In this document: piece after piece, positions 34,268-42,949 of the stretch
Numbering within the stretch: position 1 is the first letter of the stretch
Layout: each line of letters begins with the position of its first letter
NCBI GenBank assembly: GCA_964462585.1
Contig: CAYXAK010000002.1
Coordinates: 1-64,000 of the forward strand
Direction: 5' to 3'
Source: Halarsenatibacter sp964462585
GTDB lineage: Bacteria; Bacillota; Halanaerobiia; Halanaerobiales; Halarsenatibacteraceae
DNA length: 64,000 nt
Made by a program: the position numbers and the translations under genes
Notes under the pieces: model-generated
What the model saw: the letters and a program-made list of their open reading frames with translations, nothing else
The model's database searches: none
What the model was told of the DNA's origin: nothing

Positions 34268-35370
34268 GTGTGGAGACCCGGGTAATTAAAGTCGATGTCA
34301 ACTCCTCAACGTCAGAACTTCTCACACATGACGGCATAAATCAGGCGGCCAGGCTGCTGCGCCGGGGTGAGGTTGTAGCCTTTCCCACCGAAACGGTCTA
34401 CGGTCTGGGTGCCAATGCCCTGGATGGCGGGGCTGTAAAGAAAATATTCTCCGCCAAGAACAGGCCCGAGGACAATCCGCTGATTGTACATATAAGCCGG
34501 CGGGAAGATCTGGAGAGGCTCGTCAGCGGTCGGGTGCCCGCCCCTGTCCGCCAGCTGACGGCCCGCTTCTGGCCCGGGCCGCTGACCATCATACTCCCCC
34601 GCTCGGATGAGGTGCCGGAGGTCACCTGCGGGGGGCTGGAGACGGTGGCCATCAGAATGCCCTCCCATCCGGTGGCCAGAGCCCTTCTGACCAGAGCCGG
34701 GCTGCCGGTGGCCGCTCCCAGTGCCAATCTCTCCGGCCTGCCCAGCCCCACCAGTGCCGAACACGTGCTCATAGATATGGAAGGCAGGATACCGCTGATA
34801 CTCGACGGCGGTGAATCACCGATTGGAGTGGAATCGACCGTGCTGGATATGACCTCATCCCGTCCCAGGCTGCTGAGGCCGGGTGGTGTGGCCACCGCCC
34901 AGCTGAGGGAGGTTCTGGGGAATGAGGTTGAGATAGAGCGCGAGTACCGGGTTGAGAACGAGGAGAGCGTGCCCCGCTCTCCCGGCATGAAATACAGGCA
35001 TTATGCGCCCCGGGCCGAGCTGGAGCTGCTGGAGGGGGCATCCCCCCGCCAGCTGTGGGAGTATGCTCATAATAAGGAGGGCTATAGAGCCCTGCTTTTG
35101 ACAGATGACACTGCCGAGAAGCTGGAGAATCTGCCCGGTGTGAGGATCTTCGATGATCCTGCCGATGGTATCGACCGCCAGTTTAAACTGGTGATCATGG
35201 GCCGGGCCAGCCAGCCGGCAGATATAGCCCACAATCTATTCAAATTTTTACGTCAGCTCGATGAAGAGGGGCGAAATCTGATTATGGTGGAGAGCATAGA
35301 GACTGCCGGTCTGGGAGAGGCGATCATGAACCGCCTGCGCAAGGCGGCCAGCGATGTGGTGGAATTTTGA
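34264..35370 (+). CDS. sua5: L-threonylcarbamoyladenylate synthase (Sua5/YwlC)
   Basis: Forms threonylcarbamoyl-AMP for the t6A37 modification of tRNA. It is the long Sua5 form: a YrdC domain (about 25-215) with GEVVAFPTETVYGLGANA, SAKNRPEDNPLIVHI and APSANLSGLPSPT, then a linker with SPGMKYRHYAPRAEL and a C-terminal Sua5 domain to residue 368. It overlaps prmC by 4 bases, so the two are translationally coupled. The position between prmC and ywlE matches Bacillus. Confidence 0.95.
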   Translation: MSVETRVIKVDVNSSTSELLTHDGINQAARLLRRGEVVAFPTETVYGLGANALDGGAVKKIFSAKNRPEDNPLIVHISRREDLERLVSGRVPAPVRQLTARFWPGPLTIILPRSDEVPEVTCGGLETVAIRMPSHPVARALLTRAGLPVAAPSANLSGLPSPTSAEHVLIDMEGRIPLILDGGESPIGVESTVLDMTSSRPRLLRPGGVATAQLREVLGNEVEIEREYRVENEESVPRSPGMKYRHYAPRAELELLEGASPRQLWEYAHNKEGYRALLLTDDTAEKLENLPGVRIFDDPADGIDRQFKLVIMGRASQPADIAHNLFKFLRQLDEEGRNLIMVESIETAGLGEAIMNRLRKAASDVVEF

Positions 35371-35400
35371 CGCCATCCCTCTGCTGTGAGGAGGTTCAGG

Positions 35401-36348
35401 ATGAAGAGGATACTGCTTATCTGCACCGGCAACACCTGCCGCAGTCCCATGGCTGTATTTCTCTTCCGGGAACATCTTGCCGGCAGAGGAACTGCCGGAA
35501 GTGAGGAGTTTGAATTCATCTCGGCCGGACTGTCAGCACAGCCCGGTCTTCCCCTCAACGAGAGGGCCCGGGCGGCACTTAAATCCGAGGGTATAGAGCC
35601 GGATGAGCATGAAAGCAGACAGCTGAGAGCTGATATGGTGGAAAAGGCAGATCTCATACTGTCCATGACCTCAGAGCAGGCCGGAGAACTGGAACGTCGA
35701 TTTCCCGGGGCGGCGGAGAGGATATACACACTGGCCGGTTTTGCCGGACTTGAGGAAGAGATACCAGATCCCTTCGGTGGCAGTCAGCGGATATATGACA
35801 GGACACTGTCCCGTCTTGATGCCATCATAGAAAAAGCGGTCGAGCGTCTGGAGATATATTTTGTAGAAATGAAAAGAGCTACTGCCGATGGGAGTGATAA
35901 TATGAAAATTGCACTGGGTTCCGATCATGCCGGCTACTCGCTCAAAGAGGAGCTGAAAGGCTGGCTGGAGGAAGAGGGATATGAGACAGTCGATATGGGC
36001 ACTGACAGCGAGGAGTCCGTGGACTATCCCGATTTTGCCGGCAGTGTGGCCCGGGCTGTCAGTGATGATCGGGCTGATCTTGGTCTTCTGGTCTGCGGGA
36101 CTGGTCTGGGCATGAGCATGACCGCCAATAAATTCAGCGGGATCAGAGCCGCCCGCTGCCAGGATGCCTACTCGGCCCGTATGGCCCGCCGCCACAACGA
36201 TGCCAATATACTCACCCTGGGTGAGAGGGTGGTGGGCGCAGGTCTGGCCCGGGATGTACTGCGGACATTTCTGGAGACAGAATTCGCCGGGGGCAGACAT
36301 CAGCGCCGTGTCGATAAAATTTGCGAACAAAAAGGAGTTGAGAAATAA
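35401..36348 (+). CDS. Fusion: low-molecular-weight protein arginine/tyrosine phosphatase (YwlE-like) with ribose-5-phosphate isomerase B
   Basis: 315 residues in one frame. Residues 1-150 form an LMW phosphatase with the C-x5-R loop CTGNTCRSPMAV (about 8-19) and the general-acid DPF in IPDPFGGS. Residues 168-315 form RpiB: IALGSDHAGYSLKEELK, VDYPDFAGSVARAV, and the catalytic Cys in LLVCGTGLGMSMTANK. In Bacillus these are adjacent separate genes (ywlE, ywlF). The ATG at 35401 follows AGGAGG. An internal ATG at 35902, with GGGAG upstream, could also yield free RpiB. The linker region is short and no stop is seen. Confidence 0.92.
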   Translation: MKRILLICTGNTCRSPMAVFLFREHLAGRGTAGSEEFEFISAGLSAQPGLPLNERARAALKSEGIEPDEHESRQLRADMVEKADLILSMTSEQAGELERRFPGAAERIYTLAGFAGLEEEIPDPFGGSQRIYDRTLSRLDAIIEKAVERLEIYFVEMKRATADGSDNMKIALGSDHAGYSLKEELKGWLEEEGYETVDMGTDSEESVDYPDFAGSVARAVSDDRADLGLLVCGTGLGMSMTANKFSGIRAARCQDAYSARMARRHNDANILTLGERVVGAGLARDVLRTFLETEFAGGRHQRRVDKICEQKGVEK

Positions 36349-36977
36349 TGGGAGAGGTTTTTATCTTCGATCATCCCCTCATGAAGCACAAGCTGACACT
36401 GCTGCGCGACAGGGATACCGGCTCCAAGGAATTCCGGGAGCTGGCCAACGAGCTGTCGATGCTCATGGCCTATGAGGTCACAAGGGATATGCCCCTGGAG
36501 AAAAAAGAGATCGAGACACCTCTGACCAAAACCGAATCACCGGTTATTGCCGGCAAAAAGCTGGGCATAGTTCCCATACTGCGTGCCGGCCTGGGCATGC
36601 TCGATGGCATACTTCAGCTTCTGCCCACAGCCCGTGTGGGGCATATCGGTCTGTACAGGGATCCCGACACACTTGAGCCTGTGGATTATTACTGCAAGCT
36701 TCCCCCGGACAACGAGAACAGGGATCTCATAGTCATCGATCCCATGCTGGCAACGGGTGGTTCGGCTTCGGCGGCATTGAGCCTCATCAAAGAACGCGGT
36801 GTCAGAAATCTGAAATTCATGTGTCTGGTAGCAGCGCCCGAGGGCATCGAGCGCGTGCAGAACGATCACGACGATGTCGATATCTTCACCGCGGCCGTCG
36901 ACGAACACCTCGACGATCATGCCTATATAGTGCCCGGGCTGGGCGATGCCGGGGACCGACTCTACGGCACCAAATAA
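36348..36977 (+). CDS. upp: Uracil phosphoribosyltransferase
   Basis: 209-residue salvage enzyme forming UMP from uracil and PRPP. Signature segments are DHPLMKHKLTLLRD at the N-terminus, the dimer/flexible loop VPILRAGLGMLDG, the PRPP-binding VIDPMLATGGSASAAL and the uracil-binding YIVPGLGDAGDRLYGT at the C-terminus. The start codon overlaps the fusion gene stop by one base (TAATG), indicating one operon. Same position as in Bacillus. Confidence 0.97.
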   Translation: MGEVFIFDHPLMKHKLTLLRDRDTGSKEFRELANELSMLMAYEVTRDMPLEKKEIETPLTKTESPVIAGKKLGIVPILRAGLGMLDGILQLLPTARVGHIGLYRDPDTLEPVDYYCKLPPDNENRDLIVIDPMLATGGSASAALSLIKERGVRNLKFMCLVAAPEGIERVQNDHDDVDIFTAAVDEHLDDHAYIVPGLGDAGDRLYGTK

Positions 36978-37028
36978 TAGCTGACCATCAGCGGCAGAAT
37001 CCATGATTTCAGCGGGAAGGTGTGAGAA

Positions 37029-38099
37029 ATGGCCTATCTGAGAGTTCTGCTGGCAGCACTTGCAGTTACATATCTGCTCACCCCGCTCGTCAAAAGAACC
37101 GCCCGGGAGCTGGGGGCGGTCGATGAACCGGGCCGCCGCCGCATACATCTGAGGAGGATTCCCAACCTGGGGGGGCTGGCGATCTTTGGCGGGTTTATGG
37201 TGGCGGTGATGCCCGGTCTCCATCTCACGGCAGAGGTGCGGGGAATAATGCTGGGTGCCACCTTCATACTGGCCCTGGGCCTTGTGGACGATACGATCGG
37301 GCTCACACCCCGATTGAAGCTGCTGGGCCAGATAGCGGCCGCCCTGATACCTGTTCTGGCCGGGGTCACTGTGGATTTCATCACAAATCCCCTCTTCGGG
37401 GGTGTAATACAGCTGGGAATATTGAGCATTCCCCTAACGGTTTTATGGATTGTGGGGATCATCAACACACTCAATCTTATAGATGGTCTGGATGGGCTGG
37501 CCGCGGGGATAACGACCATAGCTGCTGCCACGCTTTTCTTTGTCAGCCTGCAGCAGGGTGAGCCCGTCTCGGCCGTGATGATGGCTGCTCTGGCCGGCAG
37601 CACACTGGCCTTTCTGCGCTTTAATTTCCATCCTGCTGAAATATTTCTCGGTGATGGGGGGGCTATGCTGGCAGGCTATCTGCTGGCTGCGATCTCCATA
37701 ATCGGTGCGCTCAAGAGCGCTGCCGCTGTGACGGTATTTGTCCCGCTTCTGGCCCTTGGTGTACCAATCTTTGATACCGCCTATGCCATTTTCCGCCGCT
37801 TTTATAACTCACGCCCCATTTCACAGGCCGATCACGGCCATCTGCACCACCGCCTGCTGGCACTGGGCTGGTCCCAGCGCAGCATAGCACTGCTGGTCTA
37901 TGCAGTCAGTTCGCTGCTGGGGGGGCTGGCCGTGCTCGTCAACAGCCTCAATTTTCACAACGGGCTGATAATCATGCTGATCGTGGTCAGCACACTCGCC
38001 TACGGCTGCTGGAGGCTGGGTATATTCTCCGTCGATCTGCCGGGTGAGGGCAGCAAGCTGGCCGGCAAAAAGAGAAAACAGCAGGAGATAAATAAATAG
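37029..38099 (+). CDS. Undecaprenyl-phosphate N-acetylhexosamine-1-phosphate transferase (WecA/TagO-like)
   Basis: Polytopic inner-membrane enzyme (356 residues, about eleven segments) of the MraY/WecA family that starts a cell-surface glycan by linking a HexNAc-1-phosphate to undecaprenyl phosphate. Catalytic marks are LGLVDDTIGL with the Asp pair, NTLNLIDGLDGLAAG, FLGDGGAMLAGY and the cytoplasmic DHGHLHHRLLALGW histidine motif typical of WecA rather than MraY. It probably primes O-antigen or another polymer made by the left-end island; the sugar is inferred. It follows upp by 51 bases. Confidence 0.92.
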   Translation: MAYLRVLLAALAVTYLLTPLVKRTARELGAVDEPGRRRIHLRRIPNLGGLAIFGGFMVAVMPGLHLTAEVRGIMLGATFILALGLVDDTIGLTPRLKLLGQIAAALIPVLAGVTVDFITNPLFGGVIQLGILSIPLTVLWIVGIINTLNLIDGLDGLAAGITTIAAATLFFVSLQQGEPVSAVMMAALAGSTLAFLRFNFHPAEIFLGDGGAMLAGYLLAAISIIGALKSAAAVTVFVPLLALGVPIFDTAYAIFRRFYNSRPISQADHGHLHHRLLALGWSQRSIALLVYAVSSLLGGLAVLVNSLNFHNGLIIMLIVVSTLAYGCWRLGIFSVDLPGEGSKLAGKKRKQQEINK

Positions 38100-38234
38100 A
38101 AACGGCTGGATTTTTAATTTTGGCAACTGAAAAATTTCTGTTTTCAGGCAGGAATTCAATCCGCTATCAAGAAAGAATAGAAAAGAGAGCTGAAAGTAAT
38201 CGTGATTACTGTAATTTCTTCCGGGAGAAATTAT

Positions 38235-38459
38235 ATGGATAAAAATGACTGGTCGAATATAATCAAAGCCGCCGGTCTCCTATCATACCTGGGTATTGTC
38301 ATGGTGGTCTCCATAGGCATAGGCTATTTTTTGGGTTCAACACTTGATCGCTACCTACATACCGAGCCCTGGCTGATGATCCTGGGGTTGATAGTCGGTG
38401 TGGGCGCCGGCTTTTACGGTGTCTACCAGATTATAAAGGGAGTGATGGCGGATGAATGA
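38235..38459 (+). CDS. AtpZ/AtpI-family small membrane protein of the ATP synthase operon
   Basis: 74-residue protein with two membrane helices. The GIGYFLGSTLDRYLHTEPWLMILGLIVGVGAGF pattern (read in parts: GIGYFLGSTLD, then ILGLIVGVGAGF) is that of AtpZ, also called the putative F0F1-ATPase magnesium-transport subunit. ATG at 38235 is chosen, with GGGAGA 6 bases upstream. It overlaps the next gene by 8 bases. AtpZ/AtpI pairs assist c-ring assembly and divalent ion handling in alkaliphiles. Confidence 0.8.
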   Translation: MDKNDWSNIIKAAGLLSYLGIVMVVSIGIGYFLGSTLDRYLHTEPWLMILGLIVGVGAGFYGVYQIIKGVMADE

Positions 38460-38967
38460 CGGTCTTTTCTCCCGTCCCCCGGAAGAGGTTGTTAACAGAA
38501 TAACAAAGAGGACACTATATCCCGGTGCCTTTTTCCTGGCTGCTGCCCTTATCTCGGGGAGCAGTGAGGCTGTTCTGGGACTTGTCTTCGGGCTGAGCAT
38601 CAGTCTGCTGCTCTTTCGCCTCAAGCTGGTTCACAGCCGCAGGGCCCTGAGGATGGATAAGGAGAGTGCTAAAAAGTTCATCCGCAACCGCATGGTGGCC
38701 AACTACTTCATATTTTTTGTCGTGCTGATGGTGGCTCAATGGCAGCCGGGACTGGATCTTCTGGCAGCTGTTCTGGGTCTGCTGCTGCTCAAGCTCACCA
38801 TACTGGCCTCGGCCCTGCTGGAGCTGATCAGGAATTTCTTTGCCGATAAAAAAGAAAAATACTCGCTCTCTCCGCTGACCGCCCTGAGAAGAGACAGACT
38901 TAAAGAAGAGTATCTTAACCGGGGGGAAGAGGGAGAGATCGATATCGATCTGGAGCTGGATGAGTAA
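38452..38967 (+). CDS. ATP synthase subunit I (AtpI-like)
   Basis: 171-residue membrane protein with four predicted helices (about 22-40, 42-58, 84-100 and 105-122), the layout of ATP synthase I/AtpI, which helps assemble the c ring. The C-terminal 45 residues are soluble and end in an acidic DIDLELDE. The sequence is poorly conserved in the family, so the call rests on topology and location just upstream of atpB. It overlaps the AtpZ-like gene by 8 bases. Confidence 0.75.
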   Translation: MNDGLFSRPPEEVVNRITKRTLYPGAFFLAAALISGSSEAVLGLVFGLSISLLLFRLKLVHSRRALRMDKESAKKFIRNRMVANYFIFFVVLMVAQWQPGLDLLAAVLGLLLLKLTILASALLELIRNFFADKKEKYSLSPLTALRRDRLKEEYLNRGEEGEIDIDLELDE

Positions 38968-38994
38968 TGTGCTTCTGTGAAAGGGGGTTTATCT

Positions 38995-39654
38995 ATGGAT
39001 CCAGGACCACAGGTTGTGACCTATCTGTTCGGACATGAGTCCTTTCCCATAACAAATACGCTGGTCTGGAGCTGGGCGGTATGTCTGGTCATAATTGTGG
39101 GGGCCAGACTGGCCACCAAAAACATGGCCATGGTCCCGACCGGACTGCAGAATATCGGTGAGGCGATAGTTGAGCTCATACTGGGGCAGATAGAACCCAT
39201 GATGCCAGGACATGGGCGCAGAATGCTGCCACTGATAGGAACCATCTTCATCTATATAGGTCTTTCCAATCTGGTGGGTTTTCTGCCCGCCGTCGATAAT
39301 CCCACCGCAGACCTCAACACCACGCTCTCGCTGGGACTTCTGGTCTTTGTGATCAGCCACTATGAGGGCATGAAGGCCAACGGGGTTCTGGGGTATATTA
39401 AGGGTTTTGCCGAGCCCACCATCGTTCTCTTTCCGCTCAATTTTGTGGGAGAGCTGGCCAAGCCCATCTCACACTCCTTCCGTCTTTTTGGAAATATGGT
39501 GGGTGGAGGAATAATCATAATGCTCATATATCAGGCTGCACCCTGGGTGCTGCCCGTGCCGCTGCACGCCTGGTTCGATCTATTTGTCGGTGCTGTTCAG
39601 GCTCTGATCTTCGGCATGATAGCCATAGCCTATATAGCTGTGGCCCGGGACTGA
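38995..39654 (+). CDS. atpB: ATP synthase F0 subunit a
   Basis: 219-residue membrane subunit that provides the ion half-channels. The essential arginine is in SHSFRLFGNMVGGGIII, and FPLNFVGELAKPISH precedes it. VPLHAWFDLFVGAVQALIFGMIAIAYI forms the last helix region (VPLHAWFDLFVG, then QALIFGMIAIAYI). ATG at 38995 is chosen, with AAGGGGG 8 bases upstream; the frame is open from a GTG at 38977. The FRLFGNMVGG arrangement fits Na+-type enzymes, matching the c subunit. Confidence 0.95.
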   Translation: MDPGPQVVTYLFGHESFPITNTLVWSWAVCLVIIVGARLATKNMAMVPTGLQNIGEAIVELILGQIEPMMPGHGRRMLPLIGTIFIYIGLSNLVGFLPAVDNPTADLNTTLSLGLLVFVISHYEGMKANGVLGYIKGFAEPTIVLFPLNFVGELAKPISHSFRLFGNMVGGGIIIMLIYQAAPWVLPVPLHAWFDLFVGAVQALIFGMIAIAYIAVARD

Positions 39655-39686
39655 TCTCATGCCCATTCGATCTTTTGAGGAATAGC

Positions 39687-39710
39687 CTTTAGAGTGAATT
39701 ATCACTAAAG
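39687..39710 (+). repeat. Hairpin between atpB and atpE
   Basis: CTTTA pairs with TAAAG and GTGA with TCAC around a short loop, with a 2-base bulge. It sits in the 138-base atpB-atpE spacer, about 80 bases before the strong AAAAGGAGG ribosome site of atpE. Such spacers can raise expression of the multi-copy c subunit. Function here is inferred. Confidence 0.35.
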
Positions 39711-39792
39711 ATAAGCACAGGCCTGACTCATCTGAAGAAAGTAATACAAGTGAAGAATACGAGCAAATCATTAAAAGGAGGTAGCAGATAAA

Positions 39793-40056
39793 ATGGTAGA
39801 ACTCTCACCAGAATTCATGGAAACCATCATCACCGCTGCCGCACTGTTAGGAGCAGGCTTTGCCATGATAGCAGGTATAGGCCCCGGTATAGGTCAGGGC
39901 TATGCTGCAGGTAAAGCCGTGGAGGCAGTCGGCCGCCAGCCGGAAGCCAGGGGCAACATAATCACAACCATGCTGCTCGGTCAGGCTGTGGCCGAGTCGA
40001 CAGGTATATACTCCCTGGTTATAGCCATAGTCCTCATCTTCACAATAGCCCTGTAA
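39793..40056 (+). CDS. atpE: ATP synthase F0 subunit c, Na+-binding type
   Basis: 87-residue double-helix hairpin that forms the rotor ring. The ion site is complete for Na+: Gln35 in GIGQGYAAGK, and Val66, Glu68, Ser69, Thr70 and Tyr73 in GQAVAESTGIYSL. These match the Ilyobacter tartaricus Na+ ligands Gln32, Val63, Glu65, Ser66, Thr67 and Tyr70 one for one. The polar loop is GRQPEA. AAAGGAGG 9-10 bases upstream of the ATG is the strongest ribosome site of the operon, and hairpins lie on both sides of the gene, fitting the need for many copies. Confidence 0.97.
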   Translation: MVELSPEFMETIITAAALLGAGFAMIAGIGPGIGQGYAAGKAVEAVGRQPEARGNIITTMLLGQAVAESTGIYSLVIAIVLIFTIAL

Positions 40057-40095
40057 GCTGGAGCTGAGGAGATTGAGCTTTAACCTTTGACCGGA

Positions 40096-40123
40096 CCGGC
40101 CGGATCGATTTATATCCGGCCGG
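40096..40123 (+). repeat. Perfect 10-bp hairpin between atpE and atpF
   Basis: CCGGCCGGAT (40096-40105) pairs fully with ATCCGGCCGG (40114-40123) around an 8-base loop. No T tract follows, so it should not end transcription. It stands 40 bases after the atpE stop, well placed to protect the atpE message from 3' decay. Confidence 0.6.
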
Positions 40124-40220
40124 AATGCTGTATTCTTGATTGCAGCGGAATTCGAATCGGACAGATATATAAGTTATCTTGTTAAATATAGAGGTACAGC
40201 CTACAGGAGGTGAGCGGTAG

Positions 40221-40721
40221 TTGATTGACATCAACACCACTTTTATCTGGCAGCTCGTCAACTTTTTTGTGCTGCTCTATCTGCTTCGCAGATTTCTCTA
40301 CGGTCCCGTGACCGAGATGCTGGATAAAAGGTCGAATAAAATAGAGAGCGATCTAGAAGAGGCTCGCAAACAGAAAGAAAAGGCTGCAGAGCTCAGGAAA
40401 AAACGGGAACAGGAGCTGAAAGAGGCCCGCCAGAAAGCGCAGAAGATCATAGATGAAGCCGAAGACCGCGGCGAGGAGAGGGCTGAAGAGATAGTGGAAG
40501 AGGCCCGGGATGAAGCCGACAGGATTAAAGAGCGGCGGATGAACGAGATCGAACAGGCCCGTCAGGAAGCCGCCGATCAGCTGCGCCGGCAGGTCTCGTC
40601 TCTGTCACTGCAGGTGGCGGGTAAATTTCTCAGGGAAGAGCTGGACCGGGAAAAACACGAGGACCTCATAGACGGTTACCTGGAGGAGCTGGAAGAGATT
40701 CAGCTCGGTGAACTGCGATGA
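40221..40721 (+). CDS. atpF: ATP synthase F0 subunit b
   Basis: 166-residue peripheral stalk subunit. One N-terminal membrane helix (about 5-25, FIWQLVNFFVLLYLLRRFLY) is followed by a long, charged coiled coil rich in Glu, Lys and Arg to the C-terminus, where it contacts delta. The TTG start at 40221 has AGGAGGTGAGCG before it. It overlaps atpH by 4 bases. Only one b-type gene is present, so the stalk is a homodimer. Confidence 0.95.
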   Translation: MIDINTTFIWQLVNFFVLLYLLRRFLYGPVTEMLDKRSNKIESDLEEARKQKEKAAELRKKREQELKEARQKAQKIIDEAEDRGEERAEEIVEEARDEADRIKERRMNEIEQARQEAADQLRRQVSSLSLQVAGKFLREELDREKHEDLIDGYLEELEEIQLGELR

Positions 40722-41281
40722 TAGAGAATGAAGTTGCCCGCAAGTACGGCCAGGCCATCTTCGAGCTGGCCCGGGAGAAGAAAATGCTGGAAGAGGTGGC
40801 CGGTGATCTCGAGCTTCTGCGCAGGACTATAGACGAGGTCAGGGACTTCAAAAATATGCTCTATCATCCCCGCATCGAGGATGAGAAAAAAAAGGAGCTT
40901 TTGCTGGAAATAGTCTCCGGGGAGATAAGTGAGCTCACGCTTAATTTCTGCAAGCTGCTGATAGACAAGAGAAGAATCAGGTATCTCTATCATATAGTCA
41001 GGGATTTTGAGAAGAGGCAGAATGAGGCCGAGCAGATCCTTGAGGTTGAGCTGCAGGCGGCCATAGAGCTGCCGGAAGAGCTGAAGGAGCGCATAAGAAA
41101 GAGGCTAGGCGAGGTTACCGGTTACCGCATCGAGCTGGAGACCGGCATAGATGAGGATCTGATCGGGGGCTTTCAGATCAAGGTCGGCGATAAAGTAATC
41201 GACGGCAGCATCAGAGGAGAACTGGAAAGTCTGCAGAAAAAGCTGGAACAGATACCTGTCAGCAAATTAGGGGTGGAATGA
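40718..41281 (+). CDS. atpH: ATP synthase F1 subunit delta
   Basis: 187-residue OSCP/delta subunit that links the b stalk to the top of the alpha-beta ring. Marks are VARKYGQAIFELAREK at the N-terminus, LNFCKLLIDKRRIRYLYHIV in the middle, and the C-terminal IDEDLIGGFQIKVGDKVIDGS. It overlaps atpF and atpA by 4 bases on each side, indicating coupled translation. Confidence 0.95.
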   Translation: MIENEVARKYGQAIFELAREKKMLEEVAGDLELLRRTIDEVRDFKNMLYHPRIEDEKKKELLLEIVSGEISELTLNFCKLLIDKRRIRYLYHIVRDFEKRQNEAEQILEVELQAAIELPEELKERIRKRLGEVTGYRIELETGIDEDLIGGFQIKVGDKVIDGSIRGELESLQKKLEQIPVSKLGVE

Positions 41282-41283
41282 TT

Positions 41284-42855
41284 ATGAATATAAGACCGGA
41301 AGAGATAAGTTCGATCATAAAAAAGGAGATAGATAACTACGAATCGGAGCTGGAGACGGTAGGTGTGGGAACAGTTCTCGATGTCGGTGACGGCATCGCC
41401 CACGTCTACGGGCTTGAGGACTGCATGTCGATGGAGCTGGTCGAGTTCCCCAACGAGATATATGGCATGGCTTTAAACCTGGAGGAGGATAACGTCGGTG
41501 TCGTCATCCTGGGCGGTGAGACCGAGATAGACGAGGGTGATGAGGTCCGAAGAACCGGACGCGTCATCGAGGTCCCCGTCGGTGAAGAGATGCTGGGAAG
41601 GGTCGTCAATCCCCTGGGTGAACCTCTGGACGGTCAGGGTCAGATCGAGACGGATAAAACCCGGCCGGCCGAATTCAAGGCACCGGGGGTTGTGACCAGA
41701 GAGCCGGTAAAAGAGCCGCTGCAGACCGGACTCAAGGCTATAGACTCCATGATCCCCATAGGCAGAGGTCAGCGTGAGCTGATCATCGGTGACCGTCAGA
41801 CCGGTAAAACGGCTATAGCTGTCGATACCATCATAAATCAGCGCGATAATGATGTTATATGTGTCTACGTGGCCATCGGACAGAAGGCTTCGGATGTGGC
41901 CCAGCTCAGGGAGAGGCTGGCAGCCGAGGGAGCTTTAGATTACACCATCATCGTAGCTGCAACTGCCAGTGAACCGGCACCGCTCAAGTATATGGCCCCG
42001 TATTCCGGCTGTGCCATGGGCGAATATTTCATGTATGAACAGGGCGGCGATGTGCTCGTTGCCTACGATGATCTCTCCAAACATGCCGATTCCTATCGGG
42101 CCATGTCACTTCTTTTGAGGCGTCCACCGGGTCGTGAGGCCTATCCCGGCGATGTCTTCTATCTGCATTCCCGGCTTCTGGAGAGGGCGGCCAAGCTCAA
42201 CCCCGATTATGGAGGAGGTTCGCTCACCGCCCTGCCCATAGTTGAAACACAGGCCGGCGATGTCTCGGCCTATATTCCCACAAATGTCATCTCCATCACC
42301 GACGGCCAGATCTATCTGGAGAGTGAGCTCTTCTTCTCCGGTGTGCGTCCGGCCATAAATGTCGGTACCTCGGTATCCCGTGTCGGTGGAGATGCTCAGA
42401 TCAAGGCCATGAAGGATGTGGCCGGTACACTGAGGCTCGACCTCTCACAGTACCGCGAGCTGGAGGCTTTTGCCCAGTTCGGCTCCGATCTCGATGAAGC
42501 CACACAGCAGCGTCTGGCCCGGGGTGAGCGCATAGTCGAGGTTCTGACACAGGATGAGAATGATCCCATGCCGGTCGAGGAGCAGATAGCGATACTCTAT
42601 GCCGTGGTAGAGGGTCATCTCGACGATATACCCGTCGACAATCTGGATAGATTTGAGCGAGAATTTCTCTCTTATATGCGCTCCAGCTACGATGAGGTGC
42701 TGGAGGAGATCGTGGAGATAGGTGAGATGTCCGAGGAACTGGAAGAACAGCTCATTGAAATAATCGAAGAATTCAAGGAGAGCTTCTCCATCGAGGAGAA
42801 GAGCCTTGTCGATAGAAGCGATGAAGATGAAGAAGAGGAAGCTGCAGACGAGTAA
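41284..42855 (+). CDS. atpA: ATP synthase F1 subunit alpha
   Basis: 523-residue non-catalytic nucleotide-binding subunit. The Walker A motif is GDRQTGKTAIAVD; the alpha signature PAINVGTSVSRVGG is near residue 360. The N-terminal beta barrel and C-terminal helical domain are both present. The C-terminus is extended by an acidic tail (DRSDEDEEEEAADE). ATG at 41284 is preferred, since AGGGGTGG is then about 8 bases away; the ATG at 41278 overlaps the atpH stop and is an alternative. Confidence 0.96.
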   Translation: MNIRPEEISSIIKKEIDNYESELETVGVGTVLDVGDGIAHVYGLEDCMSMELVEFPNEIYGMALNLEEDNVGVVILGGETEIDEGDEVRRTGRVIEVPVGEEMLGRVVNPLGEPLDGQGQIETDKTRPAEFKAPGVVTREPVKEPLQTGLKAIDSMIPIGRGQRELIIGDRQTGKTAIAVDTIINQRDNDVICVYVAIGQKASDVAQLRERLAAEGALDYTIIVAATASEPAPLKYMAPYSGCAMGEYFMYEQGGDVLVAYDDLSKHADSYRAMSLLLRRPPGREAYPGDVFYLHSRLLERAAKLNPDYGGGSLTALPIVETQAGDVSAYIPTNVISITDGQIYLESELFFSGVRPAINVGTSVSRVGGDAQIKAMKDVAGTLRLDLSQYRELEAFAQFGSDLDEATQQRLARGERIVEVLTQDENDPMPVEEQIAILYAVVEGHLDDIPVDNLDRFEREFLSYMRSSYDEVLEEIVEIGEMSEELEEQLIEIIEEFKESFSIEEKSLVDRSDEDEEEEAADE

Positions 42856-42949
42856 ACTGTACTGCATAATCTGGAAGGATGCCCTCAGGCTTATCAATTC
42901 TGGGAGTAATAAGCTGGTCTGAGTGTGTCCAGGGAGGTGGTTTGATCCC

